DNA of 64,000 nucleotides from ZC4RG30 sp963812195 (lineage in GTDB: Bacteria; Pseudomonadota; Gammaproteobacteria; Steroidobacterales; Steroidobacteraceae): the NCBI GenBank assembly GCA_963812195.1, contig CAWEUI010000007.1, positions 62,001 through 126,000 on the forward strand, given 5' to 3'. A program made the translations under genes and the position numbers. The notes beneath the pieces were generated by a model that did no database searches, was not told the origin of the DNA, and worked only from the letters and a program-made list of their open reading frames with translations. Positions 44,572 to 53,470 of this stretch are shown here, piece by piece. Each line of letters begins with the position of its first letter. Within the stretch, counting starts at the first letter, position 1.

Positions 44572-45270
44572 ATGTCTTGCCACCCAGATCTCAGCAGGGG
44601 ACGTCGGCGGCTCCGGACGGGCGCAGCGGCACTGTGCGTGCTGGCCGCCGTGCTGGCTGCGGCCACACCGTCGCCGGCCGGTGCCGCCACCACGGACTGG
44701 AACTTCACGGTGCGGCTGGATGGTCGCCCCATCGGTGCGCATCGATTCGAACTGGATTCATCCGCGGATGGAAGCCGCACCGTAGTGAGCTCTGCCCGCT
44801 TCGCGGTGAAGCTCCTGGGCCTTACGGTCTACCGCTACCAGCACAGCGCGCAGGAGCGCTGGGAGGGCGAGTGCCTGAACTCATTGAGCGCACGCACCGA
44901 CGATGACGGTGACGTCACGGAAGTAACAGGCAGGCGCGTCGCCGGTGAATTCAAGGTGTTGGCCCGCCATGCCAGCAATCCCGTGCACGCCGAAGTGCAA
45001 GGCTGCCTGATGAGTTTCGCCTACTGGGATCCGGCGCAACTGGCCCGACAGCAGCGCCTGCTGGACCCGGGCACCGGTCGCATCGAGGCGGTGAGCGTAA
45101 CCGCCATGCCCGCCACCACCATCATGGTTCGCGGCATGTCGACGGCCGTAACCGGCCTGCGCATCAGCGGCCTGAAGCATCCGATCGACGCCTGGTACGC
45201 CGACGGCCGCTGGGTAGGACTTGATTCAGCCGCCGATGGCGGCCGCAAACTGACCTACCGGCTGCAATGA
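44572..45270 (+). CDS. DUF6134 family periplasmic protein
   Basis: A 232-residue exported protein of unknown function. A signal peptide (GAAALCVLAAVLAAATPSPA core) is followed by a beta-rich domain: WNFTVRLDGRPIGAHRFEL, LLGLTVYRYQHSAQERWEGE, GCLMSFAYWDPAQLARQQRL and a final WYADGRWVGLDSAADGGR. These are the DUF6134 blocks. ATG 44572 is favoured because it is the base where the ECF promoter should start transcription; no ribosome-binding site is visible, consistent with a leaderless message. A small ATGGCG/CGCCAT hairpin follows the stop. Confidence 0.8.
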   Translation: MSCHPDLSRGRRRLRTGAAALCVLAAVLAAATPSPAGAATTDWNFTVRLDGRPIGAHRFELDSSADGSRTVVSSARFAVKLLGLTVYRYQHSAQERWEGECLNSLSARTDDDGDVTEVTGRRVAGEFKVLARHASNPVHAEVQGCLMSFAYWDPAQLARQQRLLDPGTGRIEAVSVTAMPATTIMVRGMSTAVTGLRISGLKHPIDAWYADGRWVGLDSAADGGRKLTYRLQ

Positions 45271-45325
45271 ATGGCGATCGCCCCGCCATGGCACCCGTTA
45301 CCGCAAAAGGCACGTCCTGACTCGC

Positions 45326-46369
45326 CTATTGCGCCGCCACGAATGTCATGGCAGTGGGCCGCCCGCTGGAAATCTGCAGGGAACCGGCTGCTCTCAACAA
45401 TCCACTTGAGTCAATGATGTAGCGATCAACTTGCCCGCCAGCCTGCGATCCGGAGGCAGCACCGAGCCAATTGGCGCTCAGCGCGTACAGATTGCCGTCC
45501 CCGGTACTCTCCGCGATGGCGCCCGAGGCAAGATCGAACGAAGCGGGCGAGCCTGGTGTGAGCGCACCGGTGCCGCCGACGCTGTACTGGTACACGGCAC
45601 CCTGATTGGTATCGACGCCCATGAGATTGGTGAGCAGATACGCTCCCGATCCGGCGCCGTCGGCCACGATTGTCACCGGATTCACGTGACTGCCAGTGAG
45701 CGTGAGGTTGCCGGTCGACGTCAACGCCCCATCGGTGCCGATCGCAAACTGCTCCACCTGGCCATTGCATGCGCTGTCCACACAGGAACTGAGAACGTAC
45801 GCGGTCTGGCCATCCGCCGCCAGTTGTACGGCGATCGGCGCGGACGTTGCCGCCACCGAATCCGGCGTCATGGCTGCAAGCGTACCGTTGCTGTTGATGG
45901 AGAACTGGAAGACCAGCGAGCCGACGCCCGCCGCTGTGCCGGCGATGTATGCGTGCTGCCCACCGGCGTCGATGGCGAGCGGTCCGGCCAGGGCTGAAGA
46001 CACACTGATGTAGGCCGGCACCAGCGACGTCAGGGTGCCGTCGCTGCCGATGGAATACTGCGCGATGTTCGTCGATGCAACGAAGGACGACGATCCCTGT
46101 GCCGTGAAGACTGCATCTCTATTGACGACATAGAGAAAGCGGCCGGCCGGATCGATGCTCGCGCTCAGACCCGCGACACCGCCCTGCCCCGCAATCGCGA
46201 CGGTGGCCGGCGAAAGAGCCATCAGCCCGCCGCCGGAGCCCACCGCGTACTGCGATATCGTGCCGTCGTACCCGTTCACGACGTAGACGTGGTGACCGCC
46301 GGGATCGGCAACGATCGAATTCGGGTTGTTGCCGGCGCCAACCGAGGCCGTACGCAACGGATTCCTCAT
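45326..46369 (-). CDS. Lactonase-like beta-propeller protein
   Basis: A 347-residue protein made of repeated propeller blades of the lactonase/YncE type: NNPNSIVADPGGHHVYVVNG, ISQYAVGSGGGLMALSPATV, LSASIDPAGRFLYVVNRDA, VQLAADGQTAYVLSS and QFAIGTDGALTSTGNLTLTG. I see no signal peptide and no clear catalytic residues, so 6-phosphogluconolactonase activity should not be assumed. GGAGG lies 7 bp before ATG 46369, a strong start. It stands alone and is divergent from the DUF1579-like gene. Confidence 0.82.
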   Translation of the reverse strand: MRNPLRTASVGAGNNPNSIVADPGGHHVYVVNGYDGTISQYAVGSGGGLMALSPATVAIAGQGGVAGLSASIDPAGRFLYVVNRDAVFTAQGSSSFVASTNIAQYSIGSDGTLTSLVPAYISVSSALAGPLAIDAGGQHAYIAGTAAGVGSLVFQFSINSNGTLAAMTPDSVAATSAPIAVQLAADGQTAYVLSSCVDSACNGQVEQFAIGTDGALTSTGNLTLTGSHVNPVTIVADGAGSGAYLLTNLMGVDTNQGAVYQYSVGGTGALTPGSPASFDLASGAIAESTGDGNLYALSANWLGAASGSQAGGQVDRYIIDSSGLLRAAGSLQISSGRPTAMTFVAAQ

Positions 46370-46548
46370 GACAGCCTCCTGCCGTTCCATGGTGAGGTAT
46401 CGGTGCAGTACGAGAGCGCCGGGAATCTGTCGTGGTGAATCTACCGCCGCGCACCCCCGACCGGCAAATGACGATTCGCAATTCCTGCAACACGGGCCTG
46501 GCGCGAGTAGCCCATGCTTGTCTGGACATCTGGCAATGGAGCGTGCAC

Positions 46549-47074
46549 ATGCGCCTACCGAAACAGGAAATAATGGCCGCAGCACTGGCCGCCCTGACGT
46601 GCCTGTGCACGGCAGCGCGGGCGGCGGACCGTCCCGCGTCCTGCAACGATCCGCAGTACTCGCAGTTCGACTTCTGGCTGGGCCAATGGGAAGTGACCGC
46701 GGGCGGCAAGCTGGCCGGCCACAACCAGCATCATCAAGGCACTGGGCAATTGCGTGCTGTACGAGTCCTGGACCGGTACGGGCGGCGTCGCCGGCCACAG
46801 CTTCAGCATCTACGACAGTTCGCGCCGGCGCTGGCACCAGACCTGGGTGGACAACTCCGGCGGCCTGCTGTTGCTGGACGGCGGCATGGTGGGCAAGTCC
46901 ATGGTGCTGGAGGGCACGCAGGCCGGCGACAAGCCCGGCAGCAGCACGCGCGAGCGCATCACCTGGACGCCGCTCAGCGACGGCAGTGTGCGCCAGCTCT
47001 GGGAGTACTCGGCGGACGACGCAAAGACCTGGAAGCCGCGTTTCGACGGGCACTATCGTCGGCAGGCGGATTAG
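46549..47074 (+). CDS. Secreted DUF1579-like protein, one frameshift
   Basis: An exported protein of about 175 residues. The signal peptide ends near ARAADRP; the mature part starts YSQFDFWLGQWEVTAGGKLA, shifts frame near 46725 (one extra base restores a continuous SIIKALGNCVLYESWTG), and continues with FSIYDSSRRRWHQTWVDNSG, GGLLLLDGGMVGKSMVLEG and WEYSADDAKTWKPRFDGHY. The FDFWLGxW and WHQTWVD motifs are typical of this family of lipocalin-like proteins with no known function. ATG 46549 follows GGAG. Its end overlaps the convergent AraC gene by about 100 bp. Confidence 0.75.
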
Positions 47075-48062
47075 CGGCAGCGCCAGCCACCGTTGCATCG
47101 AAGATCGCTTCCGCATCCAGCGATCCACCGCGGCGCATGGCGCGCCACAATGAAGCCCGCGATATCCCGGTCTCCACGGCGATGTCCTGCAATGACAGCG
47201 CGCGATCGCATCGCAGTCGCAGCGCGCGCTGGGTGCGCAGCCGGCGCAGCCAGATGGCAGGCGTCGTGCCGTGCAGTTCGCGGAACCGGCGCAGCAGATG
47301 CCACGGCGAAAGACAGGCCTGCCGCGCGATGACGCGCAGGGTCAGCGGCTGTGCCAGGTGTTCACGCATGAAGGCCTCGGCGGCCAGCAGGCGCCGCGAC
47401 AGCTCGCCGCGCACTGCCGGACGCAGGTGCGCAAACGCCGCCTCGCGGGACTCCTGCTGGCGATGTTCCGCGCGGATCAACGCGCCGGCCAGCAGCGTCA
47501 GGCGTTCTTCGAGCCATGGCCCTTCGCACTCGCCCAATGCCACCGCGCGCTGAATGCGCCGGATGGCCGGGGTCAGCATCCGGTCGTGCGGCCGCAGTTG
47601 TTCGTGGAATGCCACCGGCATCCGGGCGGCCTCACTGCCGTTGTCCAGCGCCCTGCCCAGGTCGTACCGGCATGCCGCGGCGACTTCCTCGGCAAGACCG
47701 GGCCGGAAGAACAGCGAGAACGTGTAGGCCGATCTGTCGGTCTGCAGCAGGCTGCCGTATTCGCGGCCGCTGTTCAGCACCAGCCAGGTGCTGTCGCTCA
47801 CGGGCACGTCGCGCCTGCCGACGAAATAGCGCTCCGAACCACCGCAGACGCACTTGATGGACAGCGCCTGACGCACCACCGCGAATTCCACGCCGCGCGA
47901 GCGGCCCGATATGACGCTGTTCTCGGTGCCCCAGCGCGCGTAGAAGCGCCGCCGGAATGCGGCGTTGGCGCCGGTTTGCGGGCGGGGCGGCAGATCGGGC
48001 AATTCGGTGAAGATCACGGCGCCGGAAAGTATCGGCGCAACCGGCAGGCCGCACAAATCCAC
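46974..48062 (-). CDS. AraC-family transcriptional regulator
   Basis: A 362-residue regulator. The N-terminal part is beta-rich and cupin-like (RYFVGRRDVPVSDSTWLVLN) and probably binds an effector. The C-terminal DNA-binding domain has two helix-turn-helix units: LRVIARQACLSPWHLLRRFR, PAIWLRRLRTQRALRLRC, and DIAVETGISRASLWRAMRR. An extra, low-complexity tail of about 50 residues follows and overlaps the convergent DUF1579-like gene; the true end may be earlier if a base is missing. GTG 48062 is the likely start. It lies 37 bp behind the alpha/beta hydrolase gene on the same strand. Confidence 0.82.
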   Translation of the reverse strand: MDLCGLPVAPILSGAVIFTELPDLPPRPQTGANAAFRRRFYARWGTENSVISGRSRGVEFAVVRQALSIKCVCGGSERYFVGRRDVPVSDSTWLVLNSGREYGSLLQTDRSAYTFSLFFRPGLAEEVAAACRYDLGRALDNGSEAARMPVAFHEQLRPHDRMLTPAIRRIQRAVALGECEGPWLEERLTLLAGALIRAEHRQQESREAAFAHLRPAVRGELSRRLLAAEAFMREHLAQPLTLRVIARQACLSPWHLLRRFRELHGTTPAIWLRRLRTQRALRLRCDRALSLQDIAVETGISRASLWRAMRRGGSLDAEAIFDATVAGAAANPPADDSARRNAASRSLRRPPSTPRAGAHCRR

Positions 48063-48099
48063 GACGCCCGCCCGGCGGCGCGCGCACAGCGCGCGCTCG

Positions 48100-49476
48100 C
48101 TAGAACTTCACCGCCCGGGCGTCGTTCATGATGATTTCGTGATACACGGGCAACGACCAGCCCTCCTTCTCGAGCTGATCCAGCCGCTTCTCCACCATGC
48201 GCACGTAGTTGGCCGGCGTCCCGTACTTCTTCTTCACGATGGCCGGGTCGATTGGCGTCTGGTAGGCGGACAGGTAGCACAACAACGGAGTCTGCATCCG
48301 GCCCGAGCCGGCACCGGTGCTGGCCGGGTTGGGCGGATTGTGCATGGTGTACTTGTACAGCGGCACGTCCACCCAGGTGGTCCGGATGCCGCCATTGGGG
48401 TTGCCGTACTGGTCGAGCTGCATCAGCGAGCCGTCGTTGTCGGTGTACATGTCCATGATCACCCGCGGCGCATGCGGCGGGCTGATGCCCTGGTCCACCC
48501 ACCGAAACAGGTGATACAGCGCCACGGAGGCCAGCGGATCGAGCGGCATGTCGGACAGCGGCTTGAGGCAGTCCTCCGGCATCAGGCGCTTGCGGGTGTT
48601 GCGCGAGTCCAGGTGCGCCATGCCGGCGAACTCGTAGACGCGCAACTGCTTGCCGGGCTCGTCGCTGTCCTGCGCGGTGGTAGCCACCTCCTGGTATTCA
48701 TTCATGGTGGGCACCACGATCACCGGCACATCGACCGGCGTGAGCGTCTTGCCATTGTTCATGGTGGGCAGGAAGCCGTCGTAGATGTCGCTCATGTCGG
48801 CCTGCTTGAACTTCCGGTGCGCCGGGAAGTAATTGACCACCATCGCCGAACTGGCCGACGTGCCCCACAGGATCATCTTGCGCAGCTTGAGCTTCGCGAT
48901 GGGGCTCCCCGGGCTTTTGATCAGCGCGCCGGCCTGGGCCAGGATCTCGCTGACCTGCTTCTGGTCGGCGTGCAGGCTGCCGTACCGATCGGGATTGAAC
49001 TTCGCGATCTGCTCCACGCCGGTGGTGTCGATCTCCACCGCGATGTGCCCGGAGCTCATGATGTACAGCGAGTTGTATTCGAAGGCATGCGCCGCGGCGG
49101 CGGCCGGGTGCATCGGCTCGGCGACGACCAGGCCGCTGAACTTGCTGTCGTCCCTGGGCTTGCGGATCACCAGGCGTGTCTCGTAGGGCTCGCCGGCGGC
49201 GGTGCCGGAGATCACGTATTCGTCGGCTTCGTAGTTGTAGCGGTCCAGGCCCCTGCCCGGCCACAGCGCCGAGGCGGAGTCGTAGACCTTGCCCGGCCCG
49301 GTGAGCGGCTTGATGGCGGGAATGGGCGCCACGACGGGCGTGGGCGGCGGTTCGGGCGGCGCCTGGCGCCGCCCCGGAAAGCCCGGCGGCACCTGCGCCA
49401 GAGCGAGGCCCGTCACGGCCAGCAAGGCCGCCATGGTCCATGGAATGCGAGAGTTCCAGGCATTGCTTGTTCTCAT
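48100..49476 (-). CDS. Secreted alpha/beta hydrolase domain-containing protein
   Basis: A 458-residue secreted protein of the group with an alpha/beta hydrolase domain (PF20091 type). The signal peptide ends near GLALAQ; a Pro-rich linker follows (GRRQAPPEPPPTPVVAPIPA). The core has YVISGTAAGEPYETRLVIRK, GLVVAEPMHPAAAAAHAFEY, a nucleophile elbow LWGTSASSAMVVNYF, and VYEFAGMAHLDSRNTRK with the probable His. Activity and substrate are unknown. AAAGGGGG precedes ATG 49476 by about 10 bp. It is divergent from the YncE-like gene, and the AraC gene follows it. Confidence 0.82.
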   Translation of the reverse strand: MRTSNAWNSRIPWTMAALLAVTGLALAQVPPGFPGRRQAPPEPPPTPVVAPIPAIKPLTGPGKVYDSASALWPGRGLDRYNYEADEYVISGTAAGEPYETRLVIRKPRDDSKFSGLVVAEPMHPAAAAAHAFEYNSLYIMSSGHIAVEIDTTGVEQIAKFNPDRYGSLHADQKQVSEILAQAGALIKSPGSPIAKLKLRKMILWGTSASSAMVVNYFPAHRKFKQADMSDIYDGFLPTMNNGKTLTPVDVPVIVVPTMNEYQEVATTAQDSDEPGKQLRVYEFAGMAHLDSRNTRKRLMPEDCLKPLSDMPLDPLASVALYHLFRWVDQGISPPHAPRVIMDMYTDNDGSLMQLDQYGNPNGGIRTTWVDVPLYKYTMHNPPNPASTGAGSGRMQTPLLCYLSAYQTPIDPAIVKKKYGTPANYVRMVEKRLDQLEKEGWSLPVYHEIIMNDARAVKF

Positions 49477-49684
49477 GGCCGGCTGCCCCCTTTGTTCGCC
49501 CAGCGCCATGCAGATAGTACTGGTGAGTGCGCCTGGAAGGCAGCCCCTCGCACCGACTCCCGATCCGTGCCCGGCGGCAGCCGCGATGCGAAATCCACCG
49601 GTGCTAGACTGCCACGCGGAGCAGTCGCGCACACAGCGGCAGCTTGCCTGCTCGAGGAAACCACACAAGCACCGGGGGTCCGTG

Positions 49685-50704
49685 ATGAAGACGCATGTTC
49701 GCCTGCTCGGTCTTGGCGCGTTGGCGGTGCTGCTGGGTCAATCGATCCCGGCCATGGCCCAGTCCTACCACGTAGCCAGTACGTTTACGCTCGGTGGCGA
49801 CGGCTTCTGGGACTATCTGTATCTCGACCCGGCATCGCACCGCCTCTATATCGGCCGCAACGATCGCATCATGGTCGTCGATCCGGCCAACGGGAAACTG
49901 ATCGGCGAGGTAAAGGGGCTGCAGCGCGCACACGGCGTTGCCGTGGATGATGCCGCGGGTCGCGGCTTTGCCACCTCCGGCGGCGACGCGATGCTCGTCA
50001 CGTTCGACCTGAAGACCCTGAAGGTTCTGGGCAGGACCAAGGTCGGCGATGATGACGATGCCATCCAGTTCGATCCCGCCAGTGGCCACATCTTCACTTT
50101 CAACGGCGATGCGCACAGCGTCAGCGTCGTCGATCCGGCCTCGGGCAAACTGCTGGGCACGATCGCCCTGGGCGCAAAGCCCGAATTCGGCGTACCGGAT
50201 GGCCGGGGCAAGCTCTACGTGAACCTGGAGAGCAGCTCGAAGATCGCGGAAATCGACACAAAGTCGCTGCAGGTTACCCGCACCTGGCCGCTTGCACCGT
50301 GCCAGTCCCCGAGCGGCCTGGCGATCGACACGGCGCATCATGTGCTGTTCAGCGTCTGCCGCAACCAGCTCATGACCATGTCTGATACGCAATCAGGCAA
50401 GGTCGTGGCAAGCGTCCCCATAGGCAGCGGCGCGGATGCCGCGCGCTACGACGCCGGCACCGGCGATGCGTTTGCCTCCACGGGCGGTGACGGTGCCATC
50501 ACCGTCGTGCACGAGGACAGCCCGACGCAGTTCAAAGTCGTCCAGACCGTCACGACCCAGCGCGGGGCACGGACCATGGAAATCGATCCGGGGACGCATC
50601 GCCTGTACACCGTGACCGCGGACTTCAAGCCGGCGCCACCGGGCCAGCGGCGACGTCCCGAGCTCGTGCCGGGCAGTTTCAAGTTGTTCGTACTGGATCG
50701 GTAA
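49685..50704 (+). CDS. Secreted YncE-like beta-propeller protein
   Basis: A 339-residue periplasmic seven-blade propeller. The signal peptide ends in IPAMAQS. Blades carry the YVTN-type pattern: YLDPASHRLYIGRNDRIMVV, AVDDAAGRGFATSGGDAMLV, IQFDPASGHIFTFNGDAHSV, VPDGRGKLYVNLESSSKIAE and MEIDPGTHRLYTVTADFKPA. Such proteins bind peptides, nucleic acids or cell-wall components; the role is unknown. GGGGG precedes ATG 49685. The GST gene follows by 8 bp, so co-transcription is likely. Confidence 0.85.
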   Translation: MKTHVRLLGLGALAVLLGQSIPAMAQSYHVASTFTLGGDGFWDYLYLDPASHRLYIGRNDRIMVVDPANGKLIGEVKGLQRAHGVAVDDAAGRGFATSGGDAMLVTFDLKTLKVLGRTKVGDDDDAIQFDPASGHIFTFNGDAHSVSVVDPASGKLLGTIALGAKPEFGVPDGRGKLYVNLESSSKIAEIDTKSLQVTRTWPLAPCQSPSGLAIDTAHHVLFSVCRNQLMTMSDTQSGKVVASVPIGSGADAARYDAGTGDAFASTGGDGAITVVHEDSPTQFKVVQTVTTQRGARTMEIDPGTHRLYTVTADFKPAPPGQRRRPELVPGSFKLFVLDR

Positions 50705-50712
50705 GAGGCCTC

Positions 50713-51339
50713 ATGACCATCAAACTCCTGCATCACCCGTTCTCCCGCTCCGGCAACATCGTGTGGGCACTCGAGGAAGTCGGCTGCCCCTATGAGCTGG
50801 AGTTCGTGGATCTGATGAGCGGCGCACACAAGGCGGATTCGGTGCGCGCACTGAACCCCATGGGCAAATTGCCCACGCTCATCGATGGTGACGTCGTCGT
50901 CAGCGAGGCCGCCGCCGTCGCGCTGTACCTGGCCGACCGCTACGCGCCGGGCCGGCTGGCACCGGCGCTCGATGCGCCGCAGCGCGGGGCGTACCTGCGC
51001 TGGTCGTTCTATGCGCCATCGGTGATCGAGCCGGGATGCATGGCACACGCCGGCAAGTGGGAATTCCGCGCCAGCGCCGCCGGCTTCGGAACGTATGAGG
51101 AGATGCTCGCCACCATCTCCTTCGCAATCGGCAAGGGGCCGTGGCTGCTGGGCGAGCAGTTCACGATGGCGGACCTGGTCTTCGGTGGAACAATTCGCTA
51201 CATGCTGATGTTCGACATGCTCGACAAGAGGCCCGAATACCAGGCCTACGTGGAACGCCTCAATGCCCGCCCTGCCGCCCGCAAGGCCAACGAGATCAAC
51301 GAGCGCATCACTGCGGAACACGGGTTGAACAAGAGCTGA
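50713..51339 (+). CDS. Glutathione S-transferase family protein
   Basis: A 208-residue cytosolic GST. The thioredoxin-like half has HHPFSRSGNIVWALEEVGCP (catalytic Ser in the SRSGN stretch), LNPMGKLPTLIDGD and VSEAAAVALYLADRY; the helical half has LLGEQFTMADLVFGG. It likely detoxifies electrophiles with glutathione. It directly follows the propeller gene and is followed by a good terminator hairpin. It is only distantly similar to the other GST of the window (18632-19243). Confidence 0.9.
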   Translation: MTIKLLHHPFSRSGNIVWALEEVGCPYELEFVDLMSGAHKADSVRALNPMGKLPTLIDGDVVVSEAAAVALYLADRYAPGRLAPALDAPQRGAYLRWSFYAPSVIEPGCMAHAGKWEFRASAAGFGTYEEMLATISFAIGKGPWLLGEQFTMADLVFGGTIRYMLMFDMLDKRPEYQAYVERLNARPAARKANEINERITAEHGLNKS

Positions 51340-51341
51340 CG

Positions 51342-51365
51342 GCCCGCTGCGACGCGGGCTCTTTT
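51342..51365 (+). terminator. Rho-independent terminator after the GST gene
   Basis: GCCCGC and GCGGGC form a 6-bp all-GC stem around a TGCGAC loop, followed by TCTTTT. It starts 3 bp after the GST stop codon and separates the propeller-GST pair from the GFA gene. Confidence 0.7.
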
Positions 51366-51417
51366 GAGCGCATCATGTGTACTGTCCCGAACCAATTCCA
51401 TGAGGGGAGGAGACCAG

Positions 51418-51858
51418 ATGGCGACTTACAAAGGCGGTTGTGCCCACGTCCACGTTACGGCCACGGCGGAGCCCGTCGATAACCACATATGCCACTGCAA
51501 TGTCTGCAAGGCGGTGACCGGCCAGCAGACCACACACGTGGCATTCTTCAGGTACGGTGATGTACAGGCCGATCATCCCGGGAAGATGAAGCGGGTGCCC
51601 TTCAACAAGGACAACCCGGACGGGCCGCTGGAGATCTGCCTGTGCACCGATTGCGGTGCGGTGCTGATGCTGGACGACAAGCAGAAGCGCATCCGGGTGG
51701 CGGTGCCGAATGTCATGGGCTATGACGATGCGGCGTTTCCGACGGCCACCTATCACGCCTTCTGGGACGAGAGCAAAGGCTATCCGGCCCCGGATGACGG
51801 CCGACCGGTGTACAGCGGTCTGCGTCCCGAATTCGCCTGGCCGCGGCCCGCCAGCTGA
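51418..51858 (+). CDS. GFA (glutathione-dependent formaldehyde-activating enzyme) family protein
   Basis: A 146-residue zinc-binding protein of the GFA/CENP-V fold. The ligands are visible: GGCAHVHV, HICHCNVCKA and EICLCTDCGAVL. Most GFA proteins are not proven formaldehyde enzymes; glutathione binding is the shared idea. GGGGAGGAGA lies right before ATG 51418. The last 19 codons (GRPVYSGLRPEFAWPRPAS) recur as a separate relic at 53471-53529, downstream of the aldo/keto reductase gene. Confidence 0.88.
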   Translation: MATYKGGCAHVHVTATAEPVDNHICHCNVCKAVTGQQTTHVAFFRYGDVQADHPGKMKRVPFNKDNPDGPLEICLCTDCGAVLMLDDKQKRIRVAVPNVMGYDDAAFPTATYHAFWDESKGYPAPDDGRPVYSGLRPEFAWPRPAS

Positions 51859-51920
51859 CACGCGACGCGGACAAGCTCCGGCAACCACGTCGAGGCTGTC
51901 TTGGATGTCTCGGCAGGATC

Positions 51921-52502
51921 GTGTTCGTGCTGGCTTTGCTGGTCGTGGCGGCTGCGGTGCTGGATGCGGTGCTGGCGCCGTACAACCACTTCCTGGGCGG
52001 TCACTTCCACTGGAAGCCCGGCTGGCAGGGATTGGCGCGAATCCACACGGCCAGCTCCGGCGGCGACTACGTGATGGAGATTGCGTTTCAACCCACCACA
52101 CCCGGCTACCGGAAGTCCCCGCTCAAGGGCACGGTGTACCTGTGCACGCCCCACAATGAACGCTTCACGCTCGACATGGCCGGCTCCATGCCACGCCACC
52201 ATGGCACGGACCTCACTGGCGTGCCGCTGCACCTGTACATGGACAACTACACGTTCTCCAGGCCGCTGAGCAACGACCGTCGCCCCAGGCTCGATCTGTA
52301 CGGTTCATTCGGGGACCGGATTCTTGCGGTCGACGACCACGCCTCGATCGCGCACGCGTTCAACCCGGATGGCACGCTTGGCAGCGGCGACTGGCAGCCT
52401 TCCCGCGCCGAGGCGCTACACTTCGTATTTCACGAAGGCGTACCCTGGATCCTCAGGCCGTCGTGTGCGCAGATGTTCAAAGCTGCACCGCGAATGCACT
52501 GA
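51921..52502 (+). CDS. Membrane-anchored hypothetical protein
   Basis: A 193-residue protein with one N-terminal hydrophobic segment (VLALLVVAAAVLDAVLAPY) and a beta-rich remainder: GHFHWKPGWQGLARIHTA, KGTVYLCTPHNERFTLDMAG, LHLYMDNYTFSRPLSNDRRP and a final PWILRPSCAQMFKAAPRMH. I do not recognise a family. It is probably an exported or anchored periplasmic protein. GTG 51921 is the only reasonable start. It sits between the GFA and aldo/keto reductase genes on the same strand. Confidence 0.6.
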   Translation: MFVLALLVVAAAVLDAVLAPYNHFLGGHFHWKPGWQGLARIHTASSGGDYVMEIAFQPTTPGYRKSPLKGTVYLCTPHNERFTLDMAGSMPRHHGTDLTGVPLHLYMDNYTFSRPLSNDRRPRLDLYGSFGDRILAVDDHASIAHAFNPDGTLGSGDWQPSRAEALHFVFHEGVPWILRPSCAQMFKAAPRMH

Positions 52503-52526
52503 CCGAAGGGGGACTGGAGAACGAAC

Positions 52527-53453
52527 ATGAGCACGCTGCCAACATCCACACTGGGCCGCACCGGCCTGACCGTCACCAGACTCGGCTACGGCGGCATGGA
52601 GCTGCGCGGCACCGATCACTTCCCACGGCTGTCTGCGACCCAGGCGAGCACGATTCTCAATGGCGTACTCGATGCCGGCATCAACTACATCGACACTTCC
52701 CCGGACTACGGTTACTCCGAGGAGTTGATCGGCCAGCACCTGGCGCAGCGGCGCGGGGAGTTCTACCTGGCCAGCAAGTGCGGCTGCCCGGTCGAGCCCG
52801 TGGAAGTACCGCACGCGCAACGCAAGCCCCATTCATTCACGCGTGCGAACATCCGCGCCGGCGTCGAGCAGAGCCTCAAGCGCATGCGCACGGATTACCT
52901 GGACGTGGTCCAGTTCCACATCAGCCCGTCGCGCGCGGTGCTCGAGGAGAACGATTCCGTGGCCGAGCTCGAGGCGCTGCGCAAGGAGGGCCTGGTGCGC
53001 TTCATCGGCATCTCGGGCACGATTCCGGACCTGGCCGACCACATCGCGATGGGCGTCTTCGACGTCATCCAGACGCCCTATTCACTGGTTGAACGCGAGC
53101 ACGAACAGCTCATTCACGCCGCCGCGCAAGCCGGCGCCGGCGTGGTGATCCGCGGCGGCGTGGCGCGCGGCATCATCGTGAAGGATGAGTCCGTCATCGA
53201 CGAGTATCCGCAGTTCCTGCAGTCCGAATTCCGCGCCCGGCGGCGCCACTGGCGCGAGACCGAGGTCAGGGACCTGCTGGGCGACATGACGCCGATGGAG
53301 TTCATGCTGCGCTTCACGATCTCCAATCCCGACATGTCCACGACGATTGTCGGGACGGCCAATCCCGCGCACTTGCAGGACAACGTGCGGGCAGCGGCCA
53401 AAGGGCCGCTGCCTGGGGACGTGTACGAGGCCGCCAGGAAGCGCTTCAGCTAG
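52527..53453 (+). CDS. Aldo/keto reductase
   Basis: A 308-residue NADPH-dependent oxidoreductase of the AKR (TIM-barrel) family. The catalytic tetrad is visible: Asp and Tyr in NYIDTSPDYGYSEELIG, Lys in YLASKCGCP, and His in VVQFHISPS. Other family blocks are GLVRFIGISG and SNPDMSTTIVGTANPAHL. The Cys-rich SKCGCP loop is uncommon in the family. It probably reduces aldehydes or ketones; substrate unknown. GGGGGACTGGAG precedes ATG 52527. Confidence 0.9.
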   Translation: MSTLPTSTLGRTGLTVTRLGYGGMELRGTDHFPRLSATQASTILNGVLDAGINYIDTSPDYGYSEELIGQHLAQRRGEFYLASKCGCPVEPVEVPHAQRKPHSFTRANIRAGVEQSLKRMRTDYLDVVQFHISPSRAVLEENDSVAELEALRKEGLVRFIGISGTIPDLADHIAMGVFDVIQTPYSLVEREHEQLIHAAAQAGAGVVIRGGVARGIIVKDESVIDEYPQFLQSEFRARRRHWRETEVRDLLGDMTPMEFMLRFTISNPDMSTTIVGTANPAHLQDNVRAAAKGPLPGDVYEAARKRFS

Positions 53454-53470
53454 CCAACACCTGCCGCCTG

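Noticed and set aside
45326..46369. Naming the propeller protein 6-phosphogluconolactonase (pgl)
   Set aside because: Only the general propeller repeat is visible; catalytic residues cannot be placed.
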